Below are positions 42,222 through 49,617 of a stretch of DNA of 64,000 nt, piece after piece. Within the stretch, counting starts at the first letter, position 1. Each line of letters begins with the position of its first letter. Below the pieces are notes generated by a model. The model saw only the letters and a program-made list of their open reading frames with translations. It ran no database searches and was not told the DNA's origin. The position numbers and the translations under genes are program-made. Source of the stretch: Polyangiaceae bacterium (GTDB taxonomy: Bacteria; Myxococcota_A; Polyangia; Polyangiales; Polyangiaceae); the NCBI GenBank assembly GCA_020633235.1, contig JACKEA010000004.1, positions 1-64,000 on the forward strand. Direction: 5' to 3'.

Positions 42222-42451
42222 CTGCAAGTCTCAGATCGTCGCTAGGTGACCACATAGCGGCGCGGTGGCGCCGGACTCGACCTCATGGGCGGCGTGAGAC
42301 GGTCCTCGGCCCGCAGTGCGGAACGTGGCGGCGGTTGTGCCGCCGGTGCGAGTCCTTCATGGCCCACTGCAAGTCTCAGATCGTCGCTAGGTGACCACAT
42401 AGCGGCGCGAGGGCGCCGGACTCGACCTCATGAGCGGCGTGAGACGGTCCT
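42204..42451 (+). repeat. 103-bp direct duplication including the tRNA-Lys 3' end
   Basis: 42204-42306 and 42349-42451 are direct repeats with 100 of 103 bases identical, starting 145 bp apart. The first copy begins in the T arm of tRNA-Lys and includes its acceptor 3' half plus 85 bp of downstream DNA. The 42 bp between copies resemble no gene. The layout recalls a duplicated attachment-type site, but no integrase is nearby. Confidence 0.85.
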
Positions 42452-42465
42452 GGGCTCGGAGGCCG

Positions 42466-42755
42466 CACTGGCGCTCGTGTAGCTGATGCGCTTGCCGGGA
42501 AGCTCGTTGAACCACGCGATCGAGCACGTCCCCGAGCTCCTGGCCATCGGTGAGCACGCCCGCACCAAGTCTCGACGTCGGTCTTGCGCTTGCGGGCGGC
42601 GATGAACAGTCGCTGCAAGCCGTCGAGAGCCTCCGCGCTTGCCGGCTGTGAGAGGAGCGCTGCCGCCTCGTTCACGGAACGGAAACGGTGCTCGACTTCT
42701 TGCCCTTGCTGCTCGCTCCGGTCTTCTTGGCAGTGCCGCTCTTCTTCTTGGCCAT
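42466..42755 (-). pseudogene. Decayed small gene on the minus strand
   Basis: From ATG 42755 a 27-residue Lys-rich peptide is encoded (MAKKKSGTAKKTG..., ending at TGA 42672). Coding-like sequence then continues in a second frame (FRSVNEAAALLSQPASAEAL and LQRLFIAARKRKTDV) and a third frame (GAGVLTDGQELGDVLDRV). No single frame carries all three parts, so it looks frameshifted twice. It lies downstream of the serpin gene. Family unknown. Confidence 0.4.
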
Positions 42756-42780
42756 GCGGCACCGATGATGGCCGAGGCGT

Positions 42781-42805
42781 GACGGGTTCGCGCCGCACCA
42801 ACAAA
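42781..42805 (-). repeat. REP-like repeat copy after the serpin terminator
   Basis: On the minus strand the serpin terminator T-tract runs directly into TTGTTGGTGCGG, then CGCGA and CCCGTC, a divergent copy of the family. It is the second terminator-then-repeat arrangement in the window. Confidence 0.65.
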
Positions 42806-42867
42806 AAACGGCACGGGACGGACGGCGGCGCTGTTGGAGGAGCTCGTACCGCCGTCCGCCCGTGCCG
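42803..42867 (-). terminator. Rho-independent terminator of the serpin gene
   Basis: On the minus strand, CGGCACGGGCGGACGGCGG (42867-42849) pairs over nearly its whole length with its complement at 42828-42809, with one bulged base, followed by six T (42808-42803). It starts 7 bp past the serpin stop. Confidence 0.85.
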
Positions 42868-42873
42868 AAACCA

Positions 42874-44175
42874 TCACGACTGCGGCGACGGATCGACGAT
42901 GCGGCCGACGAACAGGCTCGCGTTCGTCGCGCGATCGCGGATCACGAACAGGAACGGCCGCGTCGCTTCGAACGTCTTGTAGTCGGGGACGGCGGTAGCC
43001 CCCATGGTCACCGCAGTGGCGGCGGCCGCCTCGGTGCCGGCTTCGTTCACCTTGACGAAGGCTTCGTGGATCACGTCCTGGATCTGCAGGTCGTGATTGC
43101 CCGTCATGCCGGAGAAGTCCGCGTTACCGGTGAACGCCGTGGGCATGCCCATGGCCGCGAGCGGCGTGGAGAGCCCTTCGCGGGAGCGAACCTCGAAGCG
43201 CGGTAGCGTGAGGCTCACTTCGTGGCTGGAGAGGGACTGCTCGATCTCGGCGAGCTTCTGGGCGCTGAGCGACTGCTCGAACTGCTCGAAAGTGCCTGCG
43301 GCGGGCAAGATCACGAGCATGCTGACCTCATTGCCGTCGTAGTCGATGTCCACGGCCTGGTAGCCGGCGCCTTCGGTGTAGCCGTAGCTGTGGCCCTGAT
43401 GCATCAGCGGCACGGTCACGCTGCCGCCGGCGAGGGTGGCAAAGGCGCCGTCCTGGGTGGCCTCTTCCTCGAAGGCGTTGTCCCAGGAAGCGTTGAAGTA
43501 CACGGCGTTGGTGAGCACCAAGCGCGTGGCGCCGTTGACCGAGCCCTCCGCCAGGAGCTCTGGGATGCGGTCTTCGGTCTGATCGGCGACCCAACCGTTG
43601 ATCGTCTTGCGGCAACCCTCCGAGTCGCTGATGAAGTCCATCAGATTGATGCCGGCGCCGTAGCTCTCGGCCAGCGTGTCGAGGTAGGTCGGCAAGAAGC
43701 TGTAATCGCGCTGCGCCCAGGCCGCGTTGGCCACCGTGAGGCGGAAGGGCTGACCATCCACGCCCTTGGCGTTCTTGCCGCGAGTCGCGAGCGCTTGATC
43801 CAGCGTGTTGAAAGCCCCGTTCAGGGTGGCGTCGTCCTGATTGAAGTGGAGTGCCTTTGCCATCTCCGTCTTGGTGCTTCCCGCAGCACCCGCGTAGGTC
43901 ATGGCGAGAGCGATCGAGATGGAGTGCGGCGAGTAGAAGAAGTTCTTCTCCGGTGCGATCGTGCGCATGAGCTCGAAGCCGAAGTCGGTGTTGTTCTGCG
44001 TCAGCTCCGCCACGTCCGAGGGCGCTGCAGTTGCCGGCAAACGCGCCTTGCCCGACTTGGCGACCTCGAGGTTGTCGTGACTGCCCGGTGCCGGATCGTC
44101 ACTGCCGCTGCATCCCGAAAGAAGTGCCCCAGCGATCAACGCGGGAGCCGCCCAGTGCATCGAGTAAGTTCGCAT
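42874..44175 (-). CDS. Serpin-family protease inhibitor lipoprotein
   Basis: The 433-residue precursor starts at ATG 44175; a longer frame to 44466 runs through the upstream divergent region. The lipobox LLSGC gives Cys22. From about residue 60 it is a full serpin fold: NFFYSPHSISIALAMTYAGA, VANAAWAQRDYSF, LVLTNAVYFNASWDNAF and FEATRPFLFVIRD. The reactive-centre loop has an inhibitory hinge: VNEAGTEAAAATAV (Gly-Thr at P15-P14, small residues to P9), so it should act as a suicide substrate of a serine or cysteine protease. The P1 residue is probably the Thr in GATAVPD. As a lipoprotein it should sit at the cell surface. Confidence 0.88.
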   Translation of the reverse strand: MRTYSMHWAAPALIAGALLSGCSGSDDPAPGSHDNLEVAKSGKARLPATAAPSDVAELTQNNTDFGFELMRTIAPEKNFFYSPHSISIALAMTYAGAAGSTKTEMAKALHFNQDDATLNGAFNTLDQALATRGKNAKGVDGQPFRLTVANAAWAQRDYSFLPTYLDTLAESYGAGINLMDFISDSEGCRKTINGWVADQTEDRIPELLAEGSVNGATRLVLTNAVYFNASWDNAFEEEATQDGAFATLAGGSVTVPLMHQGHSYGYTEGAGYQAVDIDYDGNEVSMLVILPAAGTFEQFEQSLSAQKLAEIEQSLSSHEVSLTLPRFEVRSREGLSTPLAAMGMPTAFTGNADFSGMTGNHDLQIQDVIHEAFVKVNEAGTEAAAATAVTMGATAVPDYKTFEATRPFLFVIRDRATNASLFVGRIVDPSPQS

Positions 44176-44314
44176 GAGCCGGCCAAAAGCACGCTGCGTG
44201 CCACGAGAAATCCCGGGCAAGGATGCGGGTTCTGGCGGGCTCGCGGCACAGCCTGGCTCACGTCCGCGCACGGGGTGTCGGTTCTCTCGGGGAGGGTGAT
44301 AGCGTGTCGCCCGC

Positions 44315-45958
44315 ATGCCGAGCGCGTCCGTTCCGCCGCCGGCGGAAACCATGCCCCGCGAGCGCAGCATCGACCCGGATGCTTGGCTGACGGTGACGTG
44401 CTGGGCGGTGATCGTGCTCTCGGCTGCGCAGGTGCTGCTGTTCTCCTTCGGGCGGGACCAGAGCATCTACGCGGTGGTGGCGGACGGCATCCTGCACGGG
44501 AAGATGCCGTACCGAGACGTCTGGGACTTCAAGCCGCCCGGCATCTATCTCGTCTACGCCCTGGCCCAGGCGGCGTTCGGCAAGACCATGCTGGCGTCGC
44601 GGCTGCTCGAGGTCATTGGCCTCGTGGCGATGGTGTTCGGCTTCCGAGCGCTGGCCGGATCCTTCTTCGGCTCGCGCCGCGTCGGCGTGATCGGCGGCGC
44701 ACTGGCTGCGCTGATCCACGCGCAGCTCGAGTTCTGGCACACGGGTCAGCCGGAGACCTACGGCGCGTACCTCACGGTGGCCGCCTTGGTGCTCACCGTG
44801 GGCGACGTGGGGCAGAAGCGGCGCGTGCTCAGCTGGACGCTCGTGGGTATGCTGTTCGGCGCGGCCTTCCTGCTCAAGCCGCCCCTGGGCGGCGGCGCCA
44901 TCGTGTGCGCCGCCTACCTCGCACGCGGGGAGTATCGCCGCACCGGCGAGCGACTGAGCGCGCTGTGGCCCTTTGTCGTCGTCGGCCTCGCGAGCTTCGT
45001 GCCCATCGCCCTGGTGGCGCTCTGGTTTCGAGCTCGGGGCGCCTGGGATGCCCTGTACTGGACCATGTTCGAGTTCACTCCGGGGTACACCAAGCTCGGC
45101 TGGAGCGGGCGGGGCGCGGCGGAGATGTTCTACTGGGCGCTGGAAGAAGTGTTCTTTCGTTTCTCGGCCCTTGCCGCCGCCGGCGTGATCGCCGCCATCG
45201 TGATCCGCCCGATGCACAGCCGCGAGCGGGAAGGCATCTTCCTGCTGCTGGGCGTGATCTCCGTGCACCTCGCGGGCATCGCGATGCAAGGCAAGTTCTT
45301 TCAGTATCACTACGCCGCCACGTTGCCGCTGGTCGCGTTCATCGCGGGTCTGGGCCTCTACAAGCTGTGGCGGCGGGTGCTCGCCGGCGGGGCCGGCGGC
45401 ATTTTGGCATACGCCTCGTTCATCGTGGTCGCCGCCAGCATGCGCATTGCCGTGCGCGATCTCGGTTCCTTCTGGGATCGGTCCATCTTGCGCACGGGGT
45501 ACTTGCTGCACCTATCCGGCATCCACTCGCGAGAGCTCCTGGATCGCGAGCTCTACAAGGTGGCGGACTACAACCTCGACGCCGACCGCGAAGTGGCGCT
45601 GGACGTTGCTCGCCGCACTCGACCGGGGGCGCGCATTTTCGTGTGGGGCTTCGAGCCGGGCATCTATTGGATGTCGGACCGAGAGCCGGCTTCCCGCTTC
45701 ATCTACGACGTCGCTCAACGCGTGCAGTGGGAGCGCGAGCGTGCTCGCCGCGAGCTGATGGACGATCTGAGCGCGAATCCGCCCGAGGCCATCGTGGTGG
45801 AGCACGGAGATCGCTTCAGCTTCGTCACCGGTGACGACTACGACTCTGCCGAGGCGCTCTCCACGTTCCCGGAGCTCGACGACCTCATCAAGGACCAGTT
45901 CGAGATGGTCACGACCATCGAGGATTTCGACGTCTACGTGCGGCGTCCAGCGGATTGA
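44315..45958 (+). CDS. Multi-pass membrane glycosyltransferase-like protein (GT-C/GT39 type)
   Basis: The 547-residue protein has about ten membrane helices. A loop after the first helix holds GRDQSIYAVVADGILHGKMPYRDVWDFKPPGIY, where the Asp and the KPPG turn match the acceptor or catalytic loop of PMT/ArnT-like polyprenyl-phosphate sugar transferases. A second pattern is HTGQPETYGAYL. A C-terminal soluble domain of about 150 residues contains ARIFVWGFEPGIYWMSDREPASRF. Another GT-C gene is at 4.0 kb and two more in the 48-55 kb operon. It starts 140 bp from the divergent serpin gene. Confidence 0.75.
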   Translation: MPSASVPPPAETMPRERSIDPDAWLTVTCWAVIVLSAAQVLLFSFGRDQSIYAVVADGILHGKMPYRDVWDFKPPGIYLVYALAQAAFGKTMLASRLLEVIGLVAMVFGFRALAGSFFGSRRVGVIGGALAALIHAQLEFWHTGQPETYGAYLTVAALVLTVGDVGQKRRVLSWTLVGMLFGAAFLLKPPLGGGAIVCAAYLARGEYRRTGERLSALWPFVVVGLASFVPIALVALWFRARGAWDALYWTMFEFTPGYTKLGWSGRGAAEMFYWALEEVFFRFSALAAAGVIAAIVIRPMHSREREGIFLLLGVISVHLAGIAMQGKFFQYHYAATLPLVAFIAGLGLYKLWRRVLAGGAGGILAYASFIVVAASMRIAVRDLGSFWDRSILRTGYLLHLSGIHSRELLDRELYKVADYNLDADREVALDVARRTRPGARIFVWGFEPGIYWMSDREPASRFIYDVAQRVQWERERARRELMDDLSANPPEAIVVEHGDRFSFVTGDDYDSAEALSTFPELDDLIKDQFEMVTTIEDFDVYVRRPAD

Positions 45959-45992
45959 CAGCCCGCGCCGGCTCGGGTCCTCTTACCGCAAC

Positions 45993-46544
45993 ATGCAACC
46001 TCCGCCCTACGGACCTCCGCCCGGTGGCTATGGACAGCCGCCGGGTGGCTATGGACAGCCGCCCGGAGGCTACGCCCCCCCTGGCGGTGGCTTTGCCCCG
46101 CCTCCCGCCGGCAGCTACGGCGCTCCCGGCGTTCGTCCGCCCGGCGGTCACGAATGGGCCAAGCAGCAGGTGATGGGTCCGGCCATCGCGTTGATGGTCG
46201 TCTCCGGTCTCGCCTTCCTCTGGTACCTGTTCGCCACGGTGATGGTGCTGTTCGCCGGAGGCCTCAGCGTGCTGGGTGCCGGCTCCGGCGGCGACGCGAT
46301 GGGCGGCATCCTCGGTGGCGTGATCGGCGCGGCGATGTACGGCGTGTGGATGATCATCGCCGGCGTCGCGTTCTTCGGCGCTCTCAAGATGAAGGACCTC
46401 AAGAGCTACCCGTTCGCGATGACATCGGCGATCTTGGCGCTCCTTCCGTGCACCTTCTACATCTGCTGCATCCTGGGCCTGCCCTTTGGCATCTGGGCGC
46501 TCATCGTGCTGATGAAGCCGGAAGTGAAGGCCGAGTTCCGTTAG
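45993..46544 (+). CDS. Membrane protein with Pro/Gly/Tyr-rich N-terminus
   Basis: The 183-residue protein starts at ATG 45993, 35 bp past the GT-C gene stop; the longer upstream frame overlaps that gene and is rejected. The first 60 residues are a low-complexity tail with GGYGQPP units. The rest has three or four helices, including VMGPAIALMVVSGLAFLWYLF, GILGGVIGAAMYGVWMII and AILALLPCTFYICCILGLPFGIWALIVLM, similar to DUF4190-like small membrane proteins. Two Cys-Cys in the last helix may be ligands. The function is unknown. Confidence 0.62.
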   Translation: MQPPPYGPPPGGYGQPPGGYGQPPGGYAPPGGGFAPPPAGSYGAPGVRPPGGHEWAKQQVMGPAIALMVVSGLAFLWYLFATVMVLFAGGLSVLGAGSGGDAMGGILGGVIGAAMYGVWMIIAGVAFFGALKMKDLKSYPFAMTSAILALLPCTFYICCILGLPFGIWALIVLMKPEVKAEFR

Positions 46545-46546
46545 AT

Positions 46547-46581
46547 TGTTGGTCCGGCGCGGTCACGGAGCGCCGCGCCGG
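46547..46581. terminator. REP-like copy with 8-bp stem between convergent genes
   Basis: The stop at 46544 is followed at once by TGTTGGTCCG. CCGGCGCG (46554-46561) pairs with CGCGCCGG (46574-46581) over a 12-nt loop, overlapping the last codons of the convergent methyltransferase gene. It serves as repeat copy and probable bidirectional terminator. Confidence 0.55.
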
Positions 46582-47414
46582 TCCGCCACGACGAGTCGAA
46601 TGTGCTTCATGATGCGCGTCGCCTCGGCGACGTCCACGGAGATGGCCCGCCCGAGCTCCGGCAAGCCCTGATCGCGCGTCACTTCGAAGCCGTGCTTCTC
46701 GAGCAGCCGGCGCATGCCCTCCGGCGTGTGGACCGAACGGATCGGCTCCCCCAGACGGCGCACCATGGGGCGCACCAGCCACAGCAAGAGGCCCGGGCTG
46801 TGATAGACGACGGCGATACGGCTGCCCACGGCAGAGCGTCGCTTCACCACGGAGAGCGTGGCGTCGATGGCCGCGGCGTCCAAGTACATCACTACGCCCT
46901 CCCAGAGCCAGGTGGTCGGCAAGCTCGGGTCGTGGCCCGCGGCCGCCAGGGACTGCTCGAGATCGTCCTTGGCGAAGTCGACGGAAACGAAGCGGACGTC
47001 CCGCGCCGCACGGCTGAGTCCGAAAACTCGGGCGCGCTTGTCGCGCTGGGAGTCCGGGTGATCCACTTCGAACACGGTTGCGGGCGCGAGCTCCGCCATG
47101 CGCCACGCCCGGCCATCGAGCCCGGCGCCCAAGATCACGAGCTGCGGCGCGGCGGCCTGACGGATGGCGTCGTCGAGGGCGATGGTCCGCGCGGTCATCA
47201 TCCGCGCTTGCCGCCTGAGGTGCTCCCACCGGAAGCGCGCGCGGACGCCTTTGGGAGGAACCGTCGGCTCGAAGCGTTCGACTTGCTTTTGTGCGTCGTC
47301 CGGCAGCAGCGGCAGCGCCGTCGGATCCGTGAGCGGCAGCGTCGAAGAGCGATGCGCGATGGCGCGGCCCATCGCCACCATCACGGCCGTCTGGCTCGCG
47401 TGTCCGGGCTTCAT
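46563..47414 (-). CDS. Class I SAM-dependent methyltransferase (TIGR00027-type)
   Basis: The 283-residue protein starts at ATG 47414. It shows the leucine-carboxyl-methyltransferase-like (TIGR00027) pattern: MKPGHASQTAVMVAMGRAIAH at the start, ARMMTARTIALDDAIR, then the SAM-binding VILGAGLDGRAWRM (Gly-rich loop), FEVDHPDSQRDKR (the Glu/Asp that bind SAM ribose) and WLWEGVVMYLDAAAIDATL. These enzymes are frequent in actinobacteria and Myxococcota secondary metabolism and lipid modification. The substrate is unknown. It is divergent from the Uma2 gene. Confidence 0.85.
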   Translation of the reverse strand: MKPGHASQTAVMVAMGRAIAHRSSTLPLTDPTALPLLPDDAQKQVERFEPTVPPKGVRARFRWEHLRRQARMMTARTIALDDAIRQAAAPQLVILGAGLDGRAWRMAELAPATVFEVDHPDSQRDKRARVFGLSRAARDVRFVSVDFAKDDLEQSLAAAGHDPSLPTTWLWEGVVMYLDAAAIDATLSVVKRRSAVGSRIAVVYHSPGLLLWLVRPMVRRLGEPIRSVHTPEGMRRLLEKHGFEVTRDQGLPELGRAISVDVAEATRIMKHIRLVVADRRGAP

Positions 47415-47491
47415 CGGGCTGCAGAATACGTCAGACCGCCATGGAAGTTCCGCTCCGAGGCCGAAAGCCGACCGCATGCTATCTTGCGTGG

Positions 47492-48085
47492 GTGAACGTC
47501 GCCCGCCGACTCCACGGCTATACCTACCAGGACTACCTGACTCTCGAGGCGGACAGCAACGTCCGGCATGAGTACCTGGAGGGGGAGATCTATGCGACGG
47601 CCGGAGGCACGCTGGAGCACGCGCTGCTTTGCAGCGGCGTTATCACGGAGCTCGGCGTGCAGCTTCGAGGTGGCCCCTGCCGAATCGCCACCTCGGACCT
47701 GCGGGTCCGCGTGCTCGAGACGGGCAAGGCGACGTATCCGGACGCGACCGTCATTTGCGGTGATGCGGAGCTCGATCCGGAGGACGTTCAAGGGCAGACC
47801 GTCATCAACCCTATCGCCCTCGTCGAGGTAACGAGCAAGAGCACGGAGGACTACGACCGCGGGGACAAGTTCGAGCTCCACTACCGTCGTGTCCCGACAC
47901 TCCAGGAGTACGTGCTCGTGTCCCATCGGGAGCGAACGATCGAGATTCGTCGGCGCACGCCAGACGACGAATGGATCCGGACGATCGCCGGGTCGGGCGA
48001 AAGCGTGTGTCTCGAGTCGTTGAGTGCCACGCTCGACGTGGACGCTTTGTATGACGCGGCGCTCGGTTCCGGGCGGCCTCCGTAA
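47492..48085 (+). CDS. Uma2-family (DUF820) endonuclease-like protein
   Basis: The 197-residue protein is a PD-(D/E)XK-type Uma2 domain: LHGYTYQDYLTLEADSNVRHEYLEGEIYA, GTLEHALLCSGVITEL, YPDATVICGD and VEVTSKSTEDYDRGDKFELHYR, with the Asp, Glu and Lys of the metal site. The GTG 47492 start is preferred because family members begin just before this motif; an upstream ATG at 47441 adds 17 non-conserved residues. Uma2 proteins are very abundant in Myxococcota and cyanobacteria; their role is not well known. A REP-like repeat lies 208 bp past the stop. Confidence 0.82.
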   Translation: MNVARRLHGYTYQDYLTLEADSNVRHEYLEGEIYATAGGTLEHALLCSGVITELGVQLRGGPCRIATSDLRVRVLETGKATYPDATVICGDAELDPEDVQGQTVINPIALVEVTSKSTEDYDRGDKFELHYRRVPTLQEYVLVSHRERTIEIRRRTPDDEWIRTIAGSGESVCLESLSATLDVDALYDAALGSGRPP

Positions 48086-48292
48086 GGTTGCGTCGCGGAA
48101 ACCTTGCCTGCCAGCGCAGCGCGCCAGGCGCCGCGTCCCCGCATTGGCAAGAGACCGGCCATCCCGCTCTCGGGCGAGACGATCTTCTTCTTGCCTGGGA
48201 GGATTCTCATCGATCATGAAAAGCTCGCCTCCGCGCCCGCCCCCGCTATCTGGGCGCCGAGCCTGGAGCCACGGAGCCGCGATACTCGTGTC

Positions 48293-48318
48293 GCGACGGG
48301 ATTCGCGCCGCACCAACA
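48293..48318 (-). repeat. REP-like repeat copy after the zinc-ribbon membrane gene
   Basis: On the minus strand TGTTGGTGCG is followed by GCGCGA, loop ATCCCG and TCGCG. It begins 19 bp past the stop of the minus-strand gene at 48,337, oriented away from it. It differs from 4825-4850 at three positions. Confidence 0.7.
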
Positions 48319-48336
48319 TCCCCCGGCAGGAGGAGG

Positions 48337-49617
48337 TTACGGCTCTTCCGCGAGCTCGTAGGCGGCGCGGGCGAGCTCCGTCACGCGCTCCGCGGTGAAC
48401 CGCTCCGGCGACAGCCGCGGACCGCGCAGGGCCACGCCCGGATAGTCGAGGACGTACTCGAAGCCCAGCTCGCGCAGGCGCGCTGCGGCGGGCGACGCGG
48501 CCGCGCGGGACAGCGTCTGCGGCGAGCGCTGCCGCGGGCGCGCGAGCAGCACGAAGGGGCGCAGGAAGCGGTCCGTGATGCCCGTCCAGGCCAGCACCAG
48601 CACGGGGCGGTCGTGGTACACGGCGAACACCGACCAGCGGCTTCCGAACAGCGCTGCCTTTCCCTTGGGAACGGCGACGAGCTCCGGCGGCGCCTGCCCG
48701 ATCCAGTAGCTGTCGAGCCACTCGAAGAGGCCTTCCACGCCGGCTCGGAAGTCGCCGCGCAGGTCGCGCGCCAGATCCAACATTTGCTGCTCGGCGCTGC
48801 GGGTGATGGTGCGCAGGGTGTAGGCCACGAGCAATGCCGGCGTGAGCACCGCGCAGCACGCGCCCCACGAAAGCAGCGCGACCATCAGTGCCGTGTTGCG
48901 GCGAGAGCCGAGCTCCGCCTTCACGCGTGCTCGCTCGGAGCGGGCGGCCTCGAGGGCGGCGAGCTGGCTTCGCTCCAGGGCGATTTCGATCAGGCGATCC
49001 CCTTGCCGCGCCGAGGCGACGACGACCGTGCGGCAGTGCCCACAGGTGACGCTCTGCTCCCCCGGGGCGAAGGCTAGCGGCGCGCCGCAGGAGCCACACA
49101 CCGCGGGTACGGTGCGGTCGCTCTGGAACCAATCCTTGGACGCGGTGCGTCCGGTTCGGGCCCGGTGTCGCTGATACAAGCGAAACACCGCGTAGGCGTT
49201 GAGGGCGAACACCACCACCACGCCGACCATCACCACCGTGCGCACCAGCACGCCGAAGATCGCGATGGGGTCACCGCTCTCGGCAGTTGCGGCACCTCGC
49301 GTCGCAAAACCGAGCACCAGGTTCGCGCCCACGGCGACGACGATGAGGCCGATGACCACCAGCGCCACGACGCCGTGCAGGCGTTGCATGCTCGCGCGCT
49401 GGCGTTCGGCAAGAGCGCGGTCGTGGTGCATGCGCTCTTGGGCCTGCGCTTCCCAGTGGGCCCGCACCACCGCCCAGGCCCGCTGCCGGAGCTCCGGCGG
49501 AACCTCGCGCCATGCGTGGCACATGCCGCAGAAGGCATGCCCCGCCGTGGGATCGACCGGAAGCGGTGCGCCGCAGCCCGAGCACGGCAGGGTGAGTGCT
49601 TCGTGGACGCGGCTCAT
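48337..49617 (-). CDS. Zinc-ribbon membrane protein of the GT operon
   Basis: The 426-residue protein starts at ATG 49617, overlapping the stop of the GT-C gene (ATGA). It has an N-terminal zinc ribbon (CSGCGAPL...CGMC at about residues 12-33), two helices (about 90-115 and 125-150), a second zinc ribbon (CGSCGAPLAF...CGHC, about 180-205), a third helix pair (about 245-275) and a C-terminal soluble domain with SRWSVFAVYHDRPVLVLAWTG and FEYVLDYPGV. It may be a membrane scaffold. It is the last gene of the operon. The function is unknown. Confidence 0.68.
   Translation of the reverse strand: MSRVHEALTLPCSGCGAPLPVDPTAGHAFCGMCHAWREVPPELRQRAWAVVRAHWEAQAQERMHHDRALAERQRASMQRLHGVVALVVIGLIVVAVGANLVLGFATRGAATAESGDPIAIFGVLVRTVVMVGVVVVFALNAYAVFRLYQRHRARTGRTASKDWFQSDRTVPAVCGSCGAPLAFAPGEQSVTCGHCRTVVVASARQGDRLIEIALERSQLAALEAARSERARVKAELGSRRNTALMVALLSWGACCAVLTPALLVAYTLRTITRSAEQQMLDLARDLRGDFRAGVEGLFEWLDSYWIGQAPPELVAVPKGKAALFGSRWSVFAVYHDRPVLVLAWTGITDRFLRPFVLLARPRQRSPQTLSRAAASPAAARLRELGFEYVLDYPGVALRGPRLSPERFTAERVTELARAAYELAEEP

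Noticed and set aside
42149..42480. Integrated element or phage next to tRNA-Lys
   Set aside because: The duplicated tRNA 3' end is only 145 bp away and no integrase or phage gene is present, so no element is called.
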